Source: Betaproteobacteria bacterium (GTDB taxonomy: Bacteria; Pseudomonadota; Gammaproteobacteria; Burkholderiales; Burkholderiaceae_D). From it: 64,000 nt of DNA. Of the stretch, positions 1-9,258 are shown piece by piece (the first letter of the stretch is position 1; each line of letters opens with the position of its first letter). Both the position numbers and the translations under genes were made by a program. The stretch covers positions 121,179 to 185,178 of the forward strand of contig JANYFL010000065.1 in assembly GCA_025362735.1 (NCBI GenBank). The letters are read 5' to 3'. The notes under the pieces are model-generated. The model did no database searches. It was not told the origin of the DNA and was given only the letters and a program-made list of their open reading frames with translations.

Positions 1-1
1 G

Positions 2-1087
2 CCCTGGAACCATACTTTCGGTGGGAACCAGATTGTCGGCATCATTGTTTATTTCGGTGGGACGCTTTATATCGATGAAGGCAAGCCGACCCCCAAGGGC
101 ATGGCCGAAACACTGCGCAACCTGCGCGAAATTTCACCGACGGTTTATTTCAATGTACCCAAGGGCTTTGAGGAGGTTGCGCTTGCCTTGCGGCGCGAAC
201 CCGAACTGGCCAAAAAACTCCTGGGCAAGCTCAAGATGTTTTATTACGCCGGAGCATCGCTGTCGCAGCCGGTCTGGGATAGCCTTTTTCAGACCGCCGA
301 AGAGTTATATGGTGAGCGGGTTGGCATGCTGACTGGACTGGGTATGACCGAGACGGCACCCTCTGCATTGATTGTCAACCGGGTCGATTGTCGTGCCGGC
401 ATGATCGGCATCCCTGTGCCGGGACTGAAACTCAAACTGATCCAGGATGGCGACAAGTTGGAAGCGCGTTATCGGGGCCCGAATATCACGCCCGGCTATT
501 GGCGTGCACCGAATGAGACACGAGAAAGTTTCGATGAAGACGGTTTCTTCATCACCGGCGACGCCATCAAATATATCGACCCGACTCATCCTGAACTCGG
601 CTTCATGTTTGATGGCCGTATTGCCGAAGACTTCAAGCTCGACACGGGCACCTGGGTTAGTGTCGGCCCGCTGCGTGGCAAGGTGATCGCGTCGGGTGCA
701 CCCTATGTGCAGGATGTGGTCGTAACGGGGCACGACCGTGGCGACCTGGGTATTCTCATATTCCCGCACATCGAGTCCTGTCGTCAGCTTTGTGGACTGG
801 ATGTCGATGCGAGCGTCACCCAAGTGCTTGCGCACCCGAATGTTTGGGCTGAATTTGAACGGGTCGTTAACGATGCCTGGAAAACGGGCACGGGCAGTGC
901 CAACCGGATTGCCCGTGCGATGGTGCTGGTTGAGCCACCCTCTCTCGACAAAGGAGAGATTACCGACAAAGGTTCGATCAACCAGCGAGCAGTTCTAAAA
1001 CAACGTGCCATTTTGATAGAACAGCTATATGCCGCGCAGTCCTCTAGCGATATCATTCGGCCCAAGGGGGAAAGAACGGCCGCATGA
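2..1087 (+). CDS. fcs: Feruloyl-CoA synthase, 5'-truncated by window edge
   Basis: This is the C-terminal 361 residues of an adenylate-forming acyl-CoA ligase. The frame is open from base 2 and begins with PWNHTFGGN, typical of feruloyl-CoA synthetases, so the start lies outside the window. Visible family motifs are TGLGMTETAP (adenylation core), the ITGDAIKYID/FDGRIAEDFK region around the hinge, and the C-terminal DKGSINQ segment with the lysine expected to catalyse adenylation. The enzyme would activate ferulate, p-coumarate or caffeate to the CoA thioester, the substrate of the hydratase/lyase encoded about 2.2 kb downstream. A MarR gene follows after 39 bases on the same strand. The assignment to hydroxycinnamates rests on family resemblance plus the ech gene nearby; the exact substrate range is inferred. 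Confidence 0.85.
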   Translation, partial: PWNHTFGGNQIVGIIVYFGGTLYIDEGKPTPKGMAETLRNLREISPTVYFNVPKGFEEVALALRREPELAKKLLGKLKMFYYAGASLSQPVWDSLFQTAEELYGERVGMLTGLGMTETAPSALIVNRVDCRAGMIGIPVPGLKLKLIQDGDKLEARYRGPNITPGYWRAPNETRESFDEDGFFITGDAIKYIDPTHPELGFMFDGRIAEDFKLDTGTWVSVGPLRGKVIASGAPYVQDVVVTGHDRGDLGILIFPHIESCRQLCGLDVDASVTQVLAHPNVWAEFERVVNDAWKTGTGSANRIARAMVLVEPPSLDKGEITDKGSINQRAVLKQRAILIEQLYAAQSSSDIIRPKGERTAA

Positions 1088-1126
1088 AGGTCGTGCAGTT
1101 GATTCAGAACCAGGATTAATCTCAAT

Positions 1127-1645
1127 ATGGCCACCAGCAAAGTCATTTCCATTGAACCGAATCGCGGCACTCGGAATGCACGTTCCGCTGAGCGCTCGCT
1201 TGACCAAAGTGTGCTGCGTAATCTGATTGGCTATAACCTGCGGCGTGCGGATTTGCTGATGCGTCAGCATCTGGTCAGCACGTTGTCTGATTGGGGGTTG
1301 CGTCCCGCTGAATATTCGGCTCTGGTGCTGATTGCCAACAACAATGAAGTTACACCCGGTGACCTCGGCTTGGCCCTCGATATCAAGCGGCCTAACATGG
1401 TGACACTCGTAACCCGGCTCGAACGCCGCGATCTGATCAAACGGGAAGTCCATCATCAGGATCGGCGTAGTCAGATTCTGACCTTGACTCCAAAGGGTGA
1501 GGCCATGCTCGCCGATGTCGAAGAGCTCGTGTTCAAGTCAGATCAGGTCAACACGGGTTGCTGGAGCAAGACGGAACGCGAAGAATTTATTCGCTTGCTA
1601 CAAATGCTGATTGACGGCCGGTGGGATAACAAGTCAAAAATTTGA
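1127..1645 (+). CDS. MarR-family transcriptional regulator, probable hydroxycinnamate sensor
   Basis: A 172-residue winged-helix protein of the MarR family. The central part reads as the usual helix-turn-helix plus wing (LGLALDIKRPNMVTLVTRLERRD, then the HHQDRRSQILTLTPKG wing segment), with dimerisation helices at both ends. MarR proteins of hydroxycinnamate loci usually repress the genes and release DNA on binding the CoA thioester, and the position directly after feruloyl-CoA synthase suggests the same here. That role is inferred from context. The ATG at 1127 is preceded by a modest AGGA-like ribosome site. A strong hairpin terminator follows about 70 bases after the stop. Confidence 0.8.
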   Translation: MATSKVISIEPNRGTRNARSAERSLDQSVLRNLIGYNLRRADLLMRQHLVSTLSDWGLRPAEYSALVLIANNNEVTPGDLGLALDIKRPNMVTLVTRLERRDLIKREVHHQDRRSQILTLTPKGEAMLADVEELVFKSDQVNTGCWSKTEREEFIRLLQMLIDGRWDNKSKI

Positions 1646-1716
1646 TGACAAGCTGTCAGGCCAGCTGGTCAGCGTAAAAGTCGCTCTATCTGTTACACAC
1701 GCAATTCCCCTTAAGG

Positions 1717-1739
1717 GCATCCTGAGATGCTTTTTTTTT
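1717..1739 (+). terminator. Rho-independent terminator after the MarR gene
   Basis: A five-base-pair stem GCATC/GATGC with a CTGA loop is followed directly by nine T residues. It would end transcription of the fcs-marR unit. Confidence 0.7.
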
Positions 1740-1860
1740 GAAATATTTTTTGCTTTGATGTCGATTCGGGCTGATCTCAGGCATCTATTGATCAGGCCAG
1801 AGACTTATCTGGCTGCATCCTGCCATTCGGCAGGGCTGAATCTTCCTTCAAGGAGTAATC

Positions 1861-2095
1861 ATGGAGTACATGCTGATTTTTACCGAGACCGCGGAAGATT
1901 TTTCTGTCCGCAATGAACCCAGCAAAGGCACCGGCATATGGGGCGGTCCGGGCTCATTTGCTCGGACAAAGCCCAAACGTCGCTGAGTGGCACAAGTCTG
2001 TTCTGGCCTATGATCGCGCCATCGGTCTGACCGAATCGCTTGCGGTACGTGCGGATTTGATCCGCAGACGCCATAAAATAGCGAGCCGGATTTAA
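1861..2095 (+). pseudogene. Remnant of a YCII/DGPF gene fused to the end of an ECF sigma factor gene
   Basis: A good ribosome site (AAGGAGTAATC) precedes ATG 1861, which opens a 41-codon frame beginning MEYMLIFTETAEDFSVRN, the characteristic N-terminus of YCII-related (DGPF) proteins. The frame soon degenerates and stops at 1984-1986. In the next frame the DNA encodes a short YCII-like piece (AKAPAY) and then AYDRAIGLTES and AVRADLIRRR, which resemble the extreme C-terminus of ECF sigma factors that are commonly encoded directly downstream of YCII genes. The region therefore looks like a YCII-sigma gene pair collapsed by a large internal deletion plus frameshift. The 41-residue frame might still be translated because its ribosome site is intact. 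Confidence 0.6.
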
Positions 2096-2260
2096 AAGAG
2101 TTGGTTGGAACCTCAGGAGCTTGAGCCTGTCGTATGCTCGGTTCCCCATGAAGCACACCTGGTCTGGCATGACTGGACGTGTCTTCCTCAGACGATACCC
2201 AGCCGTTAAGCACTTTGACATGCCGCTATAAGTGCTCGTTTCAACGGCATTTTTTGATCA

Positions 2261-3133
2261 ATGCAAGTAAAAACAACCCCAGTACGACGCTATCTGCTTG
2301 CTCCCTGGGAGCGGGATACGCTCGATATGCAAGTACGAGAGCGACGCAGCATCCGGCTGGGACTGCTGGTTTCGTTACTGGTGCATGTTCTGGTTTTGAT
2401 CATCGCAGTTCATCAAAACATGAATCCCACATCCAATAACAATTCTCCTGAACCCATTGCGGTTCGGCTGGAATCCAGTCCGGCCCCCGCCAAATCGGCT
2501 CCCAAGAACATACCGAAAACCAAACCGGTACCGCGCGACCGGATCATTGCGCTTTCCAAGCCTTCATCGAAGGGGCCAAGGATTCCCCCACAGTCCACTG
2601 TCCCTGAAACACCGCAGGAAACGACGCCCGATCCGAATGCGCCTCCGGTCGACATGATGGCGATGGTCAATGCCGCGCGCGCGCGTCGCAATGCGCAGGA
2701 AGCCAACGCAGCGCGTGAGAATGCAGAAGCCCGGGCCAATGGTCAGGGGCCTTCGGAAAATGATATTGCCATGGGCAATATCAACCGCAATCTTCAGCGC
2801 GGCCAGGGCGGTGGGACCGGCGGTGTTTTCGAGATATTGAACAAAGGGACGCGCGTGGGGCAATTTGCTTTCAATGGCTGGACAACCGGAGTACGTAGTA
2901 ACTGGCGCGAGGTGATTGATGTCGATGCCGGTGTGGGGGGCGATATTGAACTGGCGATCGTGCGCCGCATGATTGAGTTGATCCGCACCCACTACTCAGG
3001 CGATTTCAACTGGGATTCGCACCGGCTCGGACGGGTTGTCGTGATGTCGGCCCGACCCCAGGATACGGCTGAACTGGAAGCTTTCATGATGCATGAATTC
3101 TTCGATGTTCGAAATAATCCACGCGTGCATTAG
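2261..3133 (+). CDS. TonB-like membrane-anchored envelope protein, function unknown
   Basis: A 290-residue protein built like TonB/TolA proteins: a short cytoplasmic N-terminus, one membrane segment at about residues 32-51 (LGLLVSLLVHVLVLIIAV), a Pro/Lys-rich linker from about 60 to 130, an Ala/Arg/Asn-rich stretch, a Gly-rich spacer and a folded C-terminal domain from about 195. I do not recognise the C-terminal domain. No exbB or exbD genes lie nearby, so energised transport is not supported. An in-frame ATG at 2327 is an alternative start that still precedes the membrane segment; neither start has a strong ribosome site. It sits between the MarR gene and ech, but nothing in it points to ferulate metabolism. 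Confidence 0.6.
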   Translation: MQVKTTPVRRYLLAPWERDTLDMQVRERRSIRLGLLVSLLVHVLVLIIAVHQNMNPTSNNNSPEPIAVRLESSPAPAKSAPKNIPKTKPVPRDRIIALSKPSSKGPRIPPQSTVPETPQETTPDPNAPPVDMMAMVNAARARRNAQEANAARENAEARANGQGPSENDIAMGNINRNLQRGQGGGTGGVFEILNKGTRVGQFAFNGWTTGVRSNWREVIDVDAGVGGDIELAIVRRMIELIRTHYSGDFNWDSHRLGRVVVMSARPQDTAELEAFMMHEFFDVRNNPRVH

Positions 3134-3198
3134 ATGGCCCAGATTCAAGCCCAGAATAAAAGTCAGCCTTAAGCGAAATAATGGCTTGCAGTTTCAAA

Positions 3199-3220
3199 TA
3201 ATAACAGTTATATTTTATTA
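3199..3220. promoter_or_regulatory. Candidate MarR operator or promoter region upstream of ech
   Basis: The 137-base gap before ech is very AT-rich for this genome and holds an imperfect palindrome, TAATAA separated by ten bases from TTATTA. Its place about 50 bases before the start and the presence of a MarR gene in the locus make it a plausible operator, but this is a weak sequence-only suggestion. Confidence 0.25.
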
Positions 3221-3270
3221 CTAGTTGGTGTGGGCACGATCGCCCGATATAACTTGTAAGGAATAAAACC

Positions 3271-4113
3271 ATGACTATTGATCCCGCAGAACTCGCAACG
3301 GTCGCGTATGAAGTGAAAGACGGCATCGCCTGGGTGAAATTCAATCGCCCCGAGAAGCGCAACTGCATGTCCCCGCGTTTGAACCGCCAAATGATGCGCG
3401 TGCTGGATGAACTGGAGCACCGCGAAGATGTGGGCGTTCTGGTGCTGGGTGGTGAAGGCACATCCTGGTCTGCGGGCATGGACCTGAAGGAATATTTCCG
3501 CGAGAACGAGGCCAAGGGACTGGGTGCTACGCGGCAAGCGCAGCGCGAAAGTTATGGCTGGTGGCGCCGTTTGCGCTGGTATCAGAAGCCGACCATTGCG
3601 ATGGTGCAGGGCTGGTGTTTTGGCGGTGCCTATGGCCCCTTGTTTGCCTGCGATCTGGCTTTCTGTGCCGATGAAGCGACATTCGGATTGTCAGAAATCA
3701 ACTGGGGCATTCTGCCCGGCGGCGGAGCGACGAAGATCGGCGTTGAGCTGATGTCGTTCCGCAACGCGATGTACCACGCATTGATGGGCGAAAATTTGAC
3801 CGGCCCGCAGGCAGCCGCTCAAGGCCTGGTCAACGAGTCGATGCCGCTGGCTAAGCTTGAGGCGCGTGTGACAGAAGTGGCGAAGGTACTACTCACCAAG
3901 AATCCGGTTGCACTCAAAGGAACCAAGGATGCAATCCGCCGGGCTTCGGAAATGACGTATGACAATGCCGAGGATTACTTGATCCGTGCGCAGGAAGCGG
4001 CCAACAGTTACGACAACACGGGTCGCAAAGAAGGCATCAAGCAGTTCATTGACGACAAAACCTATAAGCCGGGTCTGGGTGCTTACGACAAAAGTAAAGC
4101 TGCAAAGAAATAA
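3271..4113 (+). CDS. ech: p-Hydroxycinnamoyl-CoA hydratase/lyase (feruloyl-CoA to vanillin)
   Basis: A 280-residue crotonase-fold enzyme of the usual length for this family. It matches the feruloyl-CoA hydratase/lyase subgroup: the N-terminal VKDGIAWVKFNRPEKRN block, the oxyanion-hole segment GWCFGGAYGP, and SEINWGILPGG, which carries the catalytic glutamate. It hydrates hydroxycinnamoyl-CoA and cleaves it to the hydroxybenzaldehyde (vanillin from feruloyl-CoA) plus acetyl-CoA. The ATG has a clear ribosome site (AAGGAATAAAACC). It should work with the feruloyl-CoA synthase at the left edge, although an unrelated gene and a pseudogene remnant separate them. No vanillin dehydrogenase gene is visible. 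A strong terminator follows. Confidence 0.93.
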   Translation: MTIDPAELATVAYEVKDGIAWVKFNRPEKRNCMSPRLNRQMMRVLDELEHREDVGVLVLGGEGTSWSAGMDLKEYFRENEAKGLGATRQAQRESYGWWRRLRWYQKPTIAMVQGWCFGGAYGPLFACDLAFCADEATFGLSEINWGILPGGGATKIGVELMSFRNAMYHALMGENLTGPQAAAQGLVNESMPLAKLEARVTEVAKVLLTKNPVALKGTKDAIRRASEMTYDNAEDYLIRAQEAANSYDNTGRKEGIKQFIDDKTYKPGLGAYDKSKAAKK

Positions 4114-4142
4114 TCTGCTTTTACTTCGCTTTGATTTTTTTG

Positions 4143-4179
4143 ACGCGTGGCTGGATTACCGGTCACGCGTTATTTTTTT
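4143..4179 (+). terminator. Rho-independent terminator after ech
   Basis: Stem ACGCGTG (4143-4149) pairs with CACGCGT (4164-4170) and is followed by TATTTTTTT. Confidence 0.85.
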
Positions 4180-4248
4180 GTTTTGCGCGTAGCCGGTTCG
4201 GCTACGAAATCGATGCAATAAGGTTACACTTCAACCTGTTGCCTTTGA

Positions 4249-4335
4249 TGGTGCCCAGAAGAGGACTCGAACCTCCACAGTGTTGCCACCGCTAGGACCT
4301 GAACCTAGTGCGTCTACCAATTTCGCCATCTGGGC
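4249..4335 (-). tRNA. tRNA-Leu, anticodon CAG
   Basis: The minus strand folds as an 87-base tRNA including an encoded CCA end. The acceptor stem is GCCCAGA/TCTGGGC, the anticodon loop is TTCAGGT giving CAG, there is a long variable arm typical of class II leucine tRNAs, and the T-arm contains GGTTCGAGTCC. It lies alone between ech and rnr, transcribed towards the ech terminator. Confidence 0.97.
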
Positions 4336-4472
4336 ACGATGGGCGCAAAAATAATCTGCGCGAGACTTGAAACGAGTCGCGCATTGTATCGGCATCCCTC
4401 TTATTTATCAACCGCGCAAGTCAATCGTAGTCAGCCCGGTCAAACCGGGTAAAAAATTTCCCCTTAAAAAGA

Positions 4473-6962
4473 ATGCAAAGAAAAAAACAATCAGAAACGT
4501 CCGCTTCCTCATCCCTTGGACGTTTTGAATACGAAGTCCCTAGCCGCGAAGACATTTTGCTTGAGCTGCGTACCGCTGAAAAGCCGCTGGCGCCGCAGGA
4601 GCTGGCGCAGCGTCTCGGCATCAAAACGAATGAGATGGAAGGTTTCGACCGTCGCTTGGCGGCAATGGAGCGTGATGGCCAGCTCATGCCGAACCGCAAG
4701 GGCGTACTGTTACTGGCGACCAAGCTCGATTTCGTCGCAGGCCGCGTAGTCGGTCATCGCGATGGTTATGGCTTTTTGATTCGTGATGAAGGCGGGCCGG
4801 ATCTCTGGCTTGCGCCCAAGGAAATGCTCAAGGTGCTGCATGGGGACCGCGTATTGGTCAAGCCAACCGGTACCGATTACCGCGGCAAGCCCGAAGGCGT
4901 GATTGTCGAGGTGACTGAACGGCGCACGCAAAAACTGGTGGGTCGTCTGCTCAATGAACGCGGCGTGTTTGTGGTGGCGCCGGAAGACCAGCGCATCAAG
5001 CACGACATCCTGATTCCGCCGGGAGAGACGCGCAAGGCGCAACCGGGTCAGGTCGTGACGGTGGAGATTGTCGAGCAGCCCTCGCGCTATACCCAACCGA
5101 TTGGCCGCATCGCCGAGGTTCTGGGCGAGATCGACGATCCCGGCATGGAAATCGAAATTGCCGTGCGCAAGTTCGATGTGCCACATGTGTTTTCAAAAGC
5201 GGCTATTGATGCAGCCGAGCGCCTGCCCGATACAGTGCAGAAAAAAGATCTGGCGGGACGCGTCGATTTGCGTGACGTGCCGCTGGTCACGATTGATGGC
5301 GAAGACGCGCGTGACTTTGATGATGCCGTTTATTGTGAGCCCATCACCGGTAAAAAGGGCGGCTGGCGACTGTTGGTCGCGATTGCCGACGTCAGTCATT
5401 ACGTGACGCCGGACAGTCCACTGAACACCGATGCCTTTGAGCGCAGCACTTCGGTTTATTTTCCGCGTCGGGTGATTCCGATGTTGCCGGAAAAACTTTC
5501 AAACGGCCTGTGTTCACTGAATCCGCATGTGGACCGGCTGGTGCTGGTCTGCGACATGGCCATCAGCGCGAGCGGGGAAATCAGCGCGTACCAGTTCTAT
5601 AACGCCGTGATGCATTCGGCGGCGCGGATGACCTATAGCGAAGTGTGGAGCATCCTGTCGGCAAGCGAAGGCCCGACGGCGCAAGCCAAGCCTCAGCTTG
5701 TGGGCCATCTCCAAAATCTTTATGACCTCTACAAGGTACTGGATGCGGCGCGAAAAGTGCGCGGCGCCATCGATTTTGATACCACTGAAACTTATATCGT
5801 CTGCAACGCTCAGGGCAAGATCGAACAGATCCTGCCGCGCACGCGTAATGATGCGCACAAGCTGATCGAAGAATGCATGCTTGCGGCCAACGTCTGCGCT
5901 GCTGATTTCATGACGCGTTCCAAACATCCGGGGCTCTATCGTGTGCATGATGGCCCGACGCCGGACAAGCTGGCCAATCTGCGCACCTTTCTTAAAAGTC
6001 TGGGCTTGTCTCTTGCCGGTGGCGATGCACCACATGCCAGCGATTACGCTGCGCTTACTGAAAAAATCAAGGGCCGACCGGACACGCAGCTTCTGCAAAC
6101 CATGTTATTGCGCTCGATGCAGCAAGCCATCTATTCGCCGGACAACGGCGGACACTTCGGTCTGGCCTATCCGGCTTACGCGCACTTCACTTCGCCCATC
6201 CGCCGTTATCCTGACCTGTTGACGCATCGCGTGATCAAGGCCCTGCTTGCGACCCAGAAGTATCTGCCGCAACTGCCGCGTAATGAAGACGAGTACCTCA
6301 GGTCAGACAACATCAAGTCGCGTGTGCTGACCAAAGAGCAGCAACAGCGCATTCATCAGGTCTGGGAACAATTCGGATTGCAATGCTCAGCGAACGAACG
6401 TCGCGCCGACGAAGCCAGTCGCGATGTGCAAGCCTGGCTCAAGTGCTACTTCATGCGCGAAAAAGTGGGCGAGCAATTCCGTGGCACGATTACCGGCGTC
6501 ACTGCGTTCGGCATTTTCATCACCCTCGACAGCCTGTTTGTCGAAGGACTCGTGCATATCTCCGAACTCGGTACCGATTACTTTCAGTTCAACGAAGCGA
6601 TGCATGAACTGCGTGGCGAGCGCACCGGCCAGCGCTTCCGTTTGACCGACCCATTGACTGTGCAAGTATCACGGGTCGATCTGGAAGCGCGCAAGATTGA
6701 TTTCCGGCTCGTACGCGGCGGCAGTTATCAGGAACTGATGCGCGGTGTACTTCCGGATGAAGTGCCACGCCCGGCTCGAACAGCGGCTAAAAAAGCGGCG
6801 AGTAAAGCCAGCAAGCCGCATGCATTTTCCAATGATGGAAACGCACACGAAAAAAAGCAGACCCGTGAATCATTCCCGCGCGGCAAGACGGCAAAGAAAG
6901 TGCGCGATACGGCGAGTGGAAAAGCCTCGGGCACGGCCAAGAGCGCCCGGCGCAAACGCTGA
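4473..6962 (+). CDS. rnr: Ribonuclease R, 3'-5' exoribonuclease
   Basis: An 829-residue RNase II-superfamily enzyme that degrades structured RNA processively from the 3' end and helps in rRNA/tRNA quality control. The order is as in RNase R: an N-terminal winged-helix segment (about 25-80), cold-shock domains (VGHRDGYGFLIRDEGGPDLWL and following), the catalytic RNB domain containing the metal-binding TIDGEDARDFDDAVY motif, an S1 domain (FRGTITGVTAFGIFITLDSLFVEG), and a Lys/Arg/Ala-rich tail of about 70 residues. The tail is the feature that separates RNase R from RNase II. The ATG at 4473 has only a weak purine-rich ribosome site. rlmB starts 9 bases after the stop, so the two are co-transcribed, a common rnr-rlmB arrangement. 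Confidence 0.95.
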   Translation: MQRKKQSETSASSSLGRFEYEVPSREDILLELRTAEKPLAPQELAQRLGIKTNEMEGFDRRLAAMERDGQLMPNRKGVLLLATKLDFVAGRVVGHRDGYGFLIRDEGGPDLWLAPKEMLKVLHGDRVLVKPTGTDYRGKPEGVIVEVTERRTQKLVGRLLNERGVFVVAPEDQRIKHDILIPPGETRKAQPGQVVTVEIVEQPSRYTQPIGRIAEVLGEIDDPGMEIEIAVRKFDVPHVFSKAAIDAAERLPDTVQKKDLAGRVDLRDVPLVTIDGEDARDFDDAVYCEPITGKKGGWRLLVAIADVSHYVTPDSPLNTDAFERSTSVYFPRRVIPMLPEKLSNGLCSLNPHVDRLVLVCDMAISASGEISAYQFYNAVMHSAARMTYSEVWSILSASEGPTAQAKPQLVGHLQNLYDLYKVLDAARKVRGAIDFDTTETYIVCNAQGKIEQILPRTRNDAHKLIEECMLAANVCAADFMTRSKHPGLYRVHDGPTPDKLANLRTFLKSLGLSLAGGDAPHASDYAALTEKIKGRPDTQLLQTMLLRSMQQAIYSPDNGGHFGLAYPAYAHFTSPIRRYPDLLTHRVIKALLATQKYLPQLPRNEDEYLRSDNIKSRVLTKEQQQRIHQVWEQFGLQCSANERRADEASRDVQAWLKCYFMREKVGEQFRGTITGVTAFGIFITLDSLFVEGLVHISELGTDYFQFNEAMHELRGERTGQRFRLTDPLTVQVSRVDLEARKIDFRLVRGGSYQELMRGVLPDEVPRPARTAAKKAASKASKPHAFSNDGNAHEKKQTRESFPRGKTAKKVRDTASGKASGTAKSARRKR

Positions 6963-6971
6963 CGAGCCGTT

Positions 6972-7721
6972 ATGTCTCAATCACGAATGCTTTACGGTTT
7001 TCATGCGGTTGCTGCCCGCATCCGTCACGACTCGTCAACTGTGCGCGAGGTCTATGTTGAAGCCAGCCGCAAAGACAAACGCATGCAGGATTTCATCAAA
7101 CAGACTGAAGCCGCTGGTCTGCGCATCTTGCCGGTCGATACACGTCGGCTCGATGGTATGGCCGGGCATGCACGCCATCAGGGTGTAGTCGCCAAGGCCG
7201 ACGATATTGCATTGACGCACAGCCTCGATGACCTGCTCGATGATCTCGAGGCGCAACAGAAAACGCCGCTCCTGCTGATCCTCGACAACATCACTGATCC
7301 GCATAATCTGGGCGCTTGCCTGCGCGTGGCCGATGGCGCCGGAGCGCATGCGGTCATCGCGCCGAAAGATCGTGCCTGTGGGCTGAACGCAACGGCTGCG
7401 AAAGTTGCCAGCGGTGCCGCCGAAACCGTGCCCTATATCACCGTCACGAACTTGGCCCGCACGCTGCGCGAATTACAGGAACGCGGTCTGCGTGTGATTG
7501 GTACTGCTGACGAAACCGATACTTCAATTTACACCGCTGATCTCACCGGTCCGCTCGCAATCGTACTTGGTGCCGAAGGCGAGGGCATGCGTCGTCTGAC
7601 GCGTGAGACTTGCGATGAACTGGTGCGCATCCCGATGGCCGGGGCGGTCGAAAGTCTGAACGTCAGTGTGGCCAGTGCGGTCTGTCTATATGAAGCGATG
7701 CGGCAAAGAACAGCGCGTTGA
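6972..7721 (+). CDS. rlmB: 23S rRNA (guanosine-2251-2'-O)-methyltransferase
   Basis: A 249-residue SPOUT-class methyltransferase. The N-terminal substrate-binding domain is followed by the knotted SAM-binding domain, with [23 protein letters not shown] (motif 1), [17 protein letters not shown] (motif 2) and [21 protein letters not shown] (motif 3) all clearly visible. It methylates the ribose of G2251 in the peptidyl-transferase P loop of 23S rRNA. It forms an operon with rnr. Its TGA stop ends at 7721 and the argH stop on the opposite strand begins at 7722, so the two convergent genes abut with no space for a terminator. Confidence 0.95.
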   Translation: MSQSRMLYGFHAVAARIRHDSSTVREVYVEASRKDKRMQDFIKQTEAAGLRILPVDTRRLDGMAGHARHQGVVAKADDIALTHSLDDLLDDLEAQQKTPLLLILDNITDPHNLGACLRVADGAGAHAVIAPKDRACGLNATAAKVASGAAETVPYITVTNLARTLRELQERGLRVIGTADETDTSIYTADLTGPLAIVLGAEGEGMRRLTRETCDELVRIPMAGAVESLNVSVASAVCLYEAMRQRTAR

Positions 7722-9161
7722 TCAATCGGTGTTCAGTCTTTTTTGATGCCGAATGATCTGTGTCCGGACACCTTCCGGTGCCGTTCCACCCACGTGTTTA
7801 CGGGCAGCAACGGAACCTTCGAGGGTCAACACTTCCTTCACTTCGTTGCCGACCAAAGGCGAAAATTTCTTCAATTCGTCGATTGAGAGATCAGCCAAGT
7901 CGATTCCGCGATCCTGACAAATCCGCACCGCATGGGCGACGGCTTCGTGCGCGTCGCGGAAAGCCATACCCTTTTTGACCAGATAATCGGCCAGGTCGGT
8001 CGCGGTCGCATAGCCCTTGAGTGCGGCAAGCCGCATCGCTTCGGGTTTGACCGTGATGCCGCCCATCATCTCCGCGAAAATACGCAGTGTGTCCTTGAGC
8101 GTATCGACGGTATCGAACAACGGCTCCTTGTCTTCCTGATTGTCCTTGTTATAGGCCAATGGCTGGCCTTTCATCAGCGTAATCAGGCTCATCAGATGAC
8201 CAACCACACGGCCGGTTTTGCCACGCGCCAGCTCGGGTACATCCGGATTTTTTTTCTGCGGCATGATCGAGCTACCGGTGCAGTAACGGTCGGCAATATC
8301 GATGAAGCCGAAACTCTGACTCATCCACAACACCAGTTCCTCGCTGAGGCGGCTGACGTGCACCATCAAGAGTGATGCAGCGGCTGTGAATTCAATCGCG
8401 AAGTCACGATCACTTACGGCATCCAGCGAGTTCTGACAAAGCTCATCAAAACCCAGCATCTGGGCGACGAGTTGGCGGTCGATTGGAAAACTGGTTCCGG
8501 CAAGCGCGGCGGCGCCAAGCGGCAACCGATTGACGCGCTTCCGCACATCAACCATGCGTTCGGCATCGCGGCTGAACATTTCCACATAGGCCAGCATGTG
8601 ATGCCCAAAACTGACGGGCTGAGCCACCTGCAAATGCGTGAAGCCCGGCATGATCACATCGGCATTCTGCTCGGCCAGTGTCAGCAATGCCTTTTGCAGG
8701 TCGACCAGCAGTTCGACAATCAGGTCGATTTCGCCACGCAACCAGAGCCGCACGTCGGTCGCGACTTGATCGTTGCGTGAACGACCGGTATGCAGACGTT
8801 TGCCGGCATCACCGATCAACGCAGTGAGACGGGCCTCGATATTAAGATGGACGTCTTCCAGTTCCAGTTTCCATTCGAACTTGCCAGATTCAATTTCGGC
8901 GCGAATCTGGTTCATGCCTTTTTCAATCGCCGCAAAATCGTGCGGATTGATAATGCCTTCCATCGCCAGCATGGCCGCATGGGCCAATGAGCCCCTGATG
9001 TCCGCTTGCCACAGACGTTTGTCAAAATCGATGCTGGCGGTATAGCGTTTGACCAGTTCCGACATCGGTTCTGAAAAGCGCGCAGACCAGGCTTCCATCT
9101 TGCGATCCAGCGAACCGGAAGCGGGCGTTGAAGGGGAATCGGGACTGGAAGGTTCTGTCAT
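7722..9161 (-). CDS. argH: Argininosuccinate lyase
   Basis: A 479-residue enzyme of the fumarase/aspartase superfamily that splits argininosuccinate into arginine and fumarate, the last step of arginine synthesis. The signature [12 protein letters not shown] is intact, and the [16 protein letters not shown] and AGYTHLQ-equivalent ([11 protein letters not shown]) blocks are present. The frame extends further upstream to 9467, but that extension is low-complexity and runs into the divergent algZ gene; the family N-terminus and the ATG at 9161 ([10 protein letters not shown]) argue for the shorter form. The Ser/Pro-rich first 18 residues are longer than usual. Only 97 bases separate its start from the divergent algZ start. 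Confidence 0.95.
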   Translation of the reverse strand: MTEPSSPDSPSTPASGSLDRKMEAWSARFSEPMSELVKRYTASIDFDKRLWQADIRGSLAHAAMLAMEGIINPHDFAAIEKGMNQIRAEIESGKFEWKLELEDVHLNIEARLTALIGDAGKRLHTGRSRNDQVATDVRLWLRGEIDLIVELLVDLQKALLTLAEQNADVIMPGFTHLQVAQPVSFGHHMLAYVEMFSRDAERMVDVRKRVNRLPLGAAALAGTSFPIDRQLVAQMLGFDELCQNSLDAVSDRDFAIEFTAAASLLMVHVSRLSEELVLWMSQSFGFIDIADRYCTGSSIMPQKKNPDVPELARGKTGRVVGHLMSLITLMKGQPLAYNKDNQEDKEPLFDTVDTLKDTLRIFAEMMGGITVKPEAMRLAALKGYATATDLADYLVKKGMAFRDAHEAVAHAVRICQDRGIDLADLSIDELKKFSPLVGNEVKEVLTLEGSVAARKHVGGTAPEGVRTQIIRHQKRLNTD

Positions 9162-9258
9162 AATCGTTTGAGCTGTTGTGGCGCCATTCTTCTGGCGCAA
9201 GTCCAAAGCCACTGGGGCGCTGGAGCGGAGATGAGGTTGTCGTGATGCTAGGCACCGC

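Noticed and set aside
305..835. Long antisense frame within feruloyl-CoA synthase
   Set aside because: A shadow of the coding strand with no protein-like features; similar shadows occur opposite most GC-rich genes in the window.
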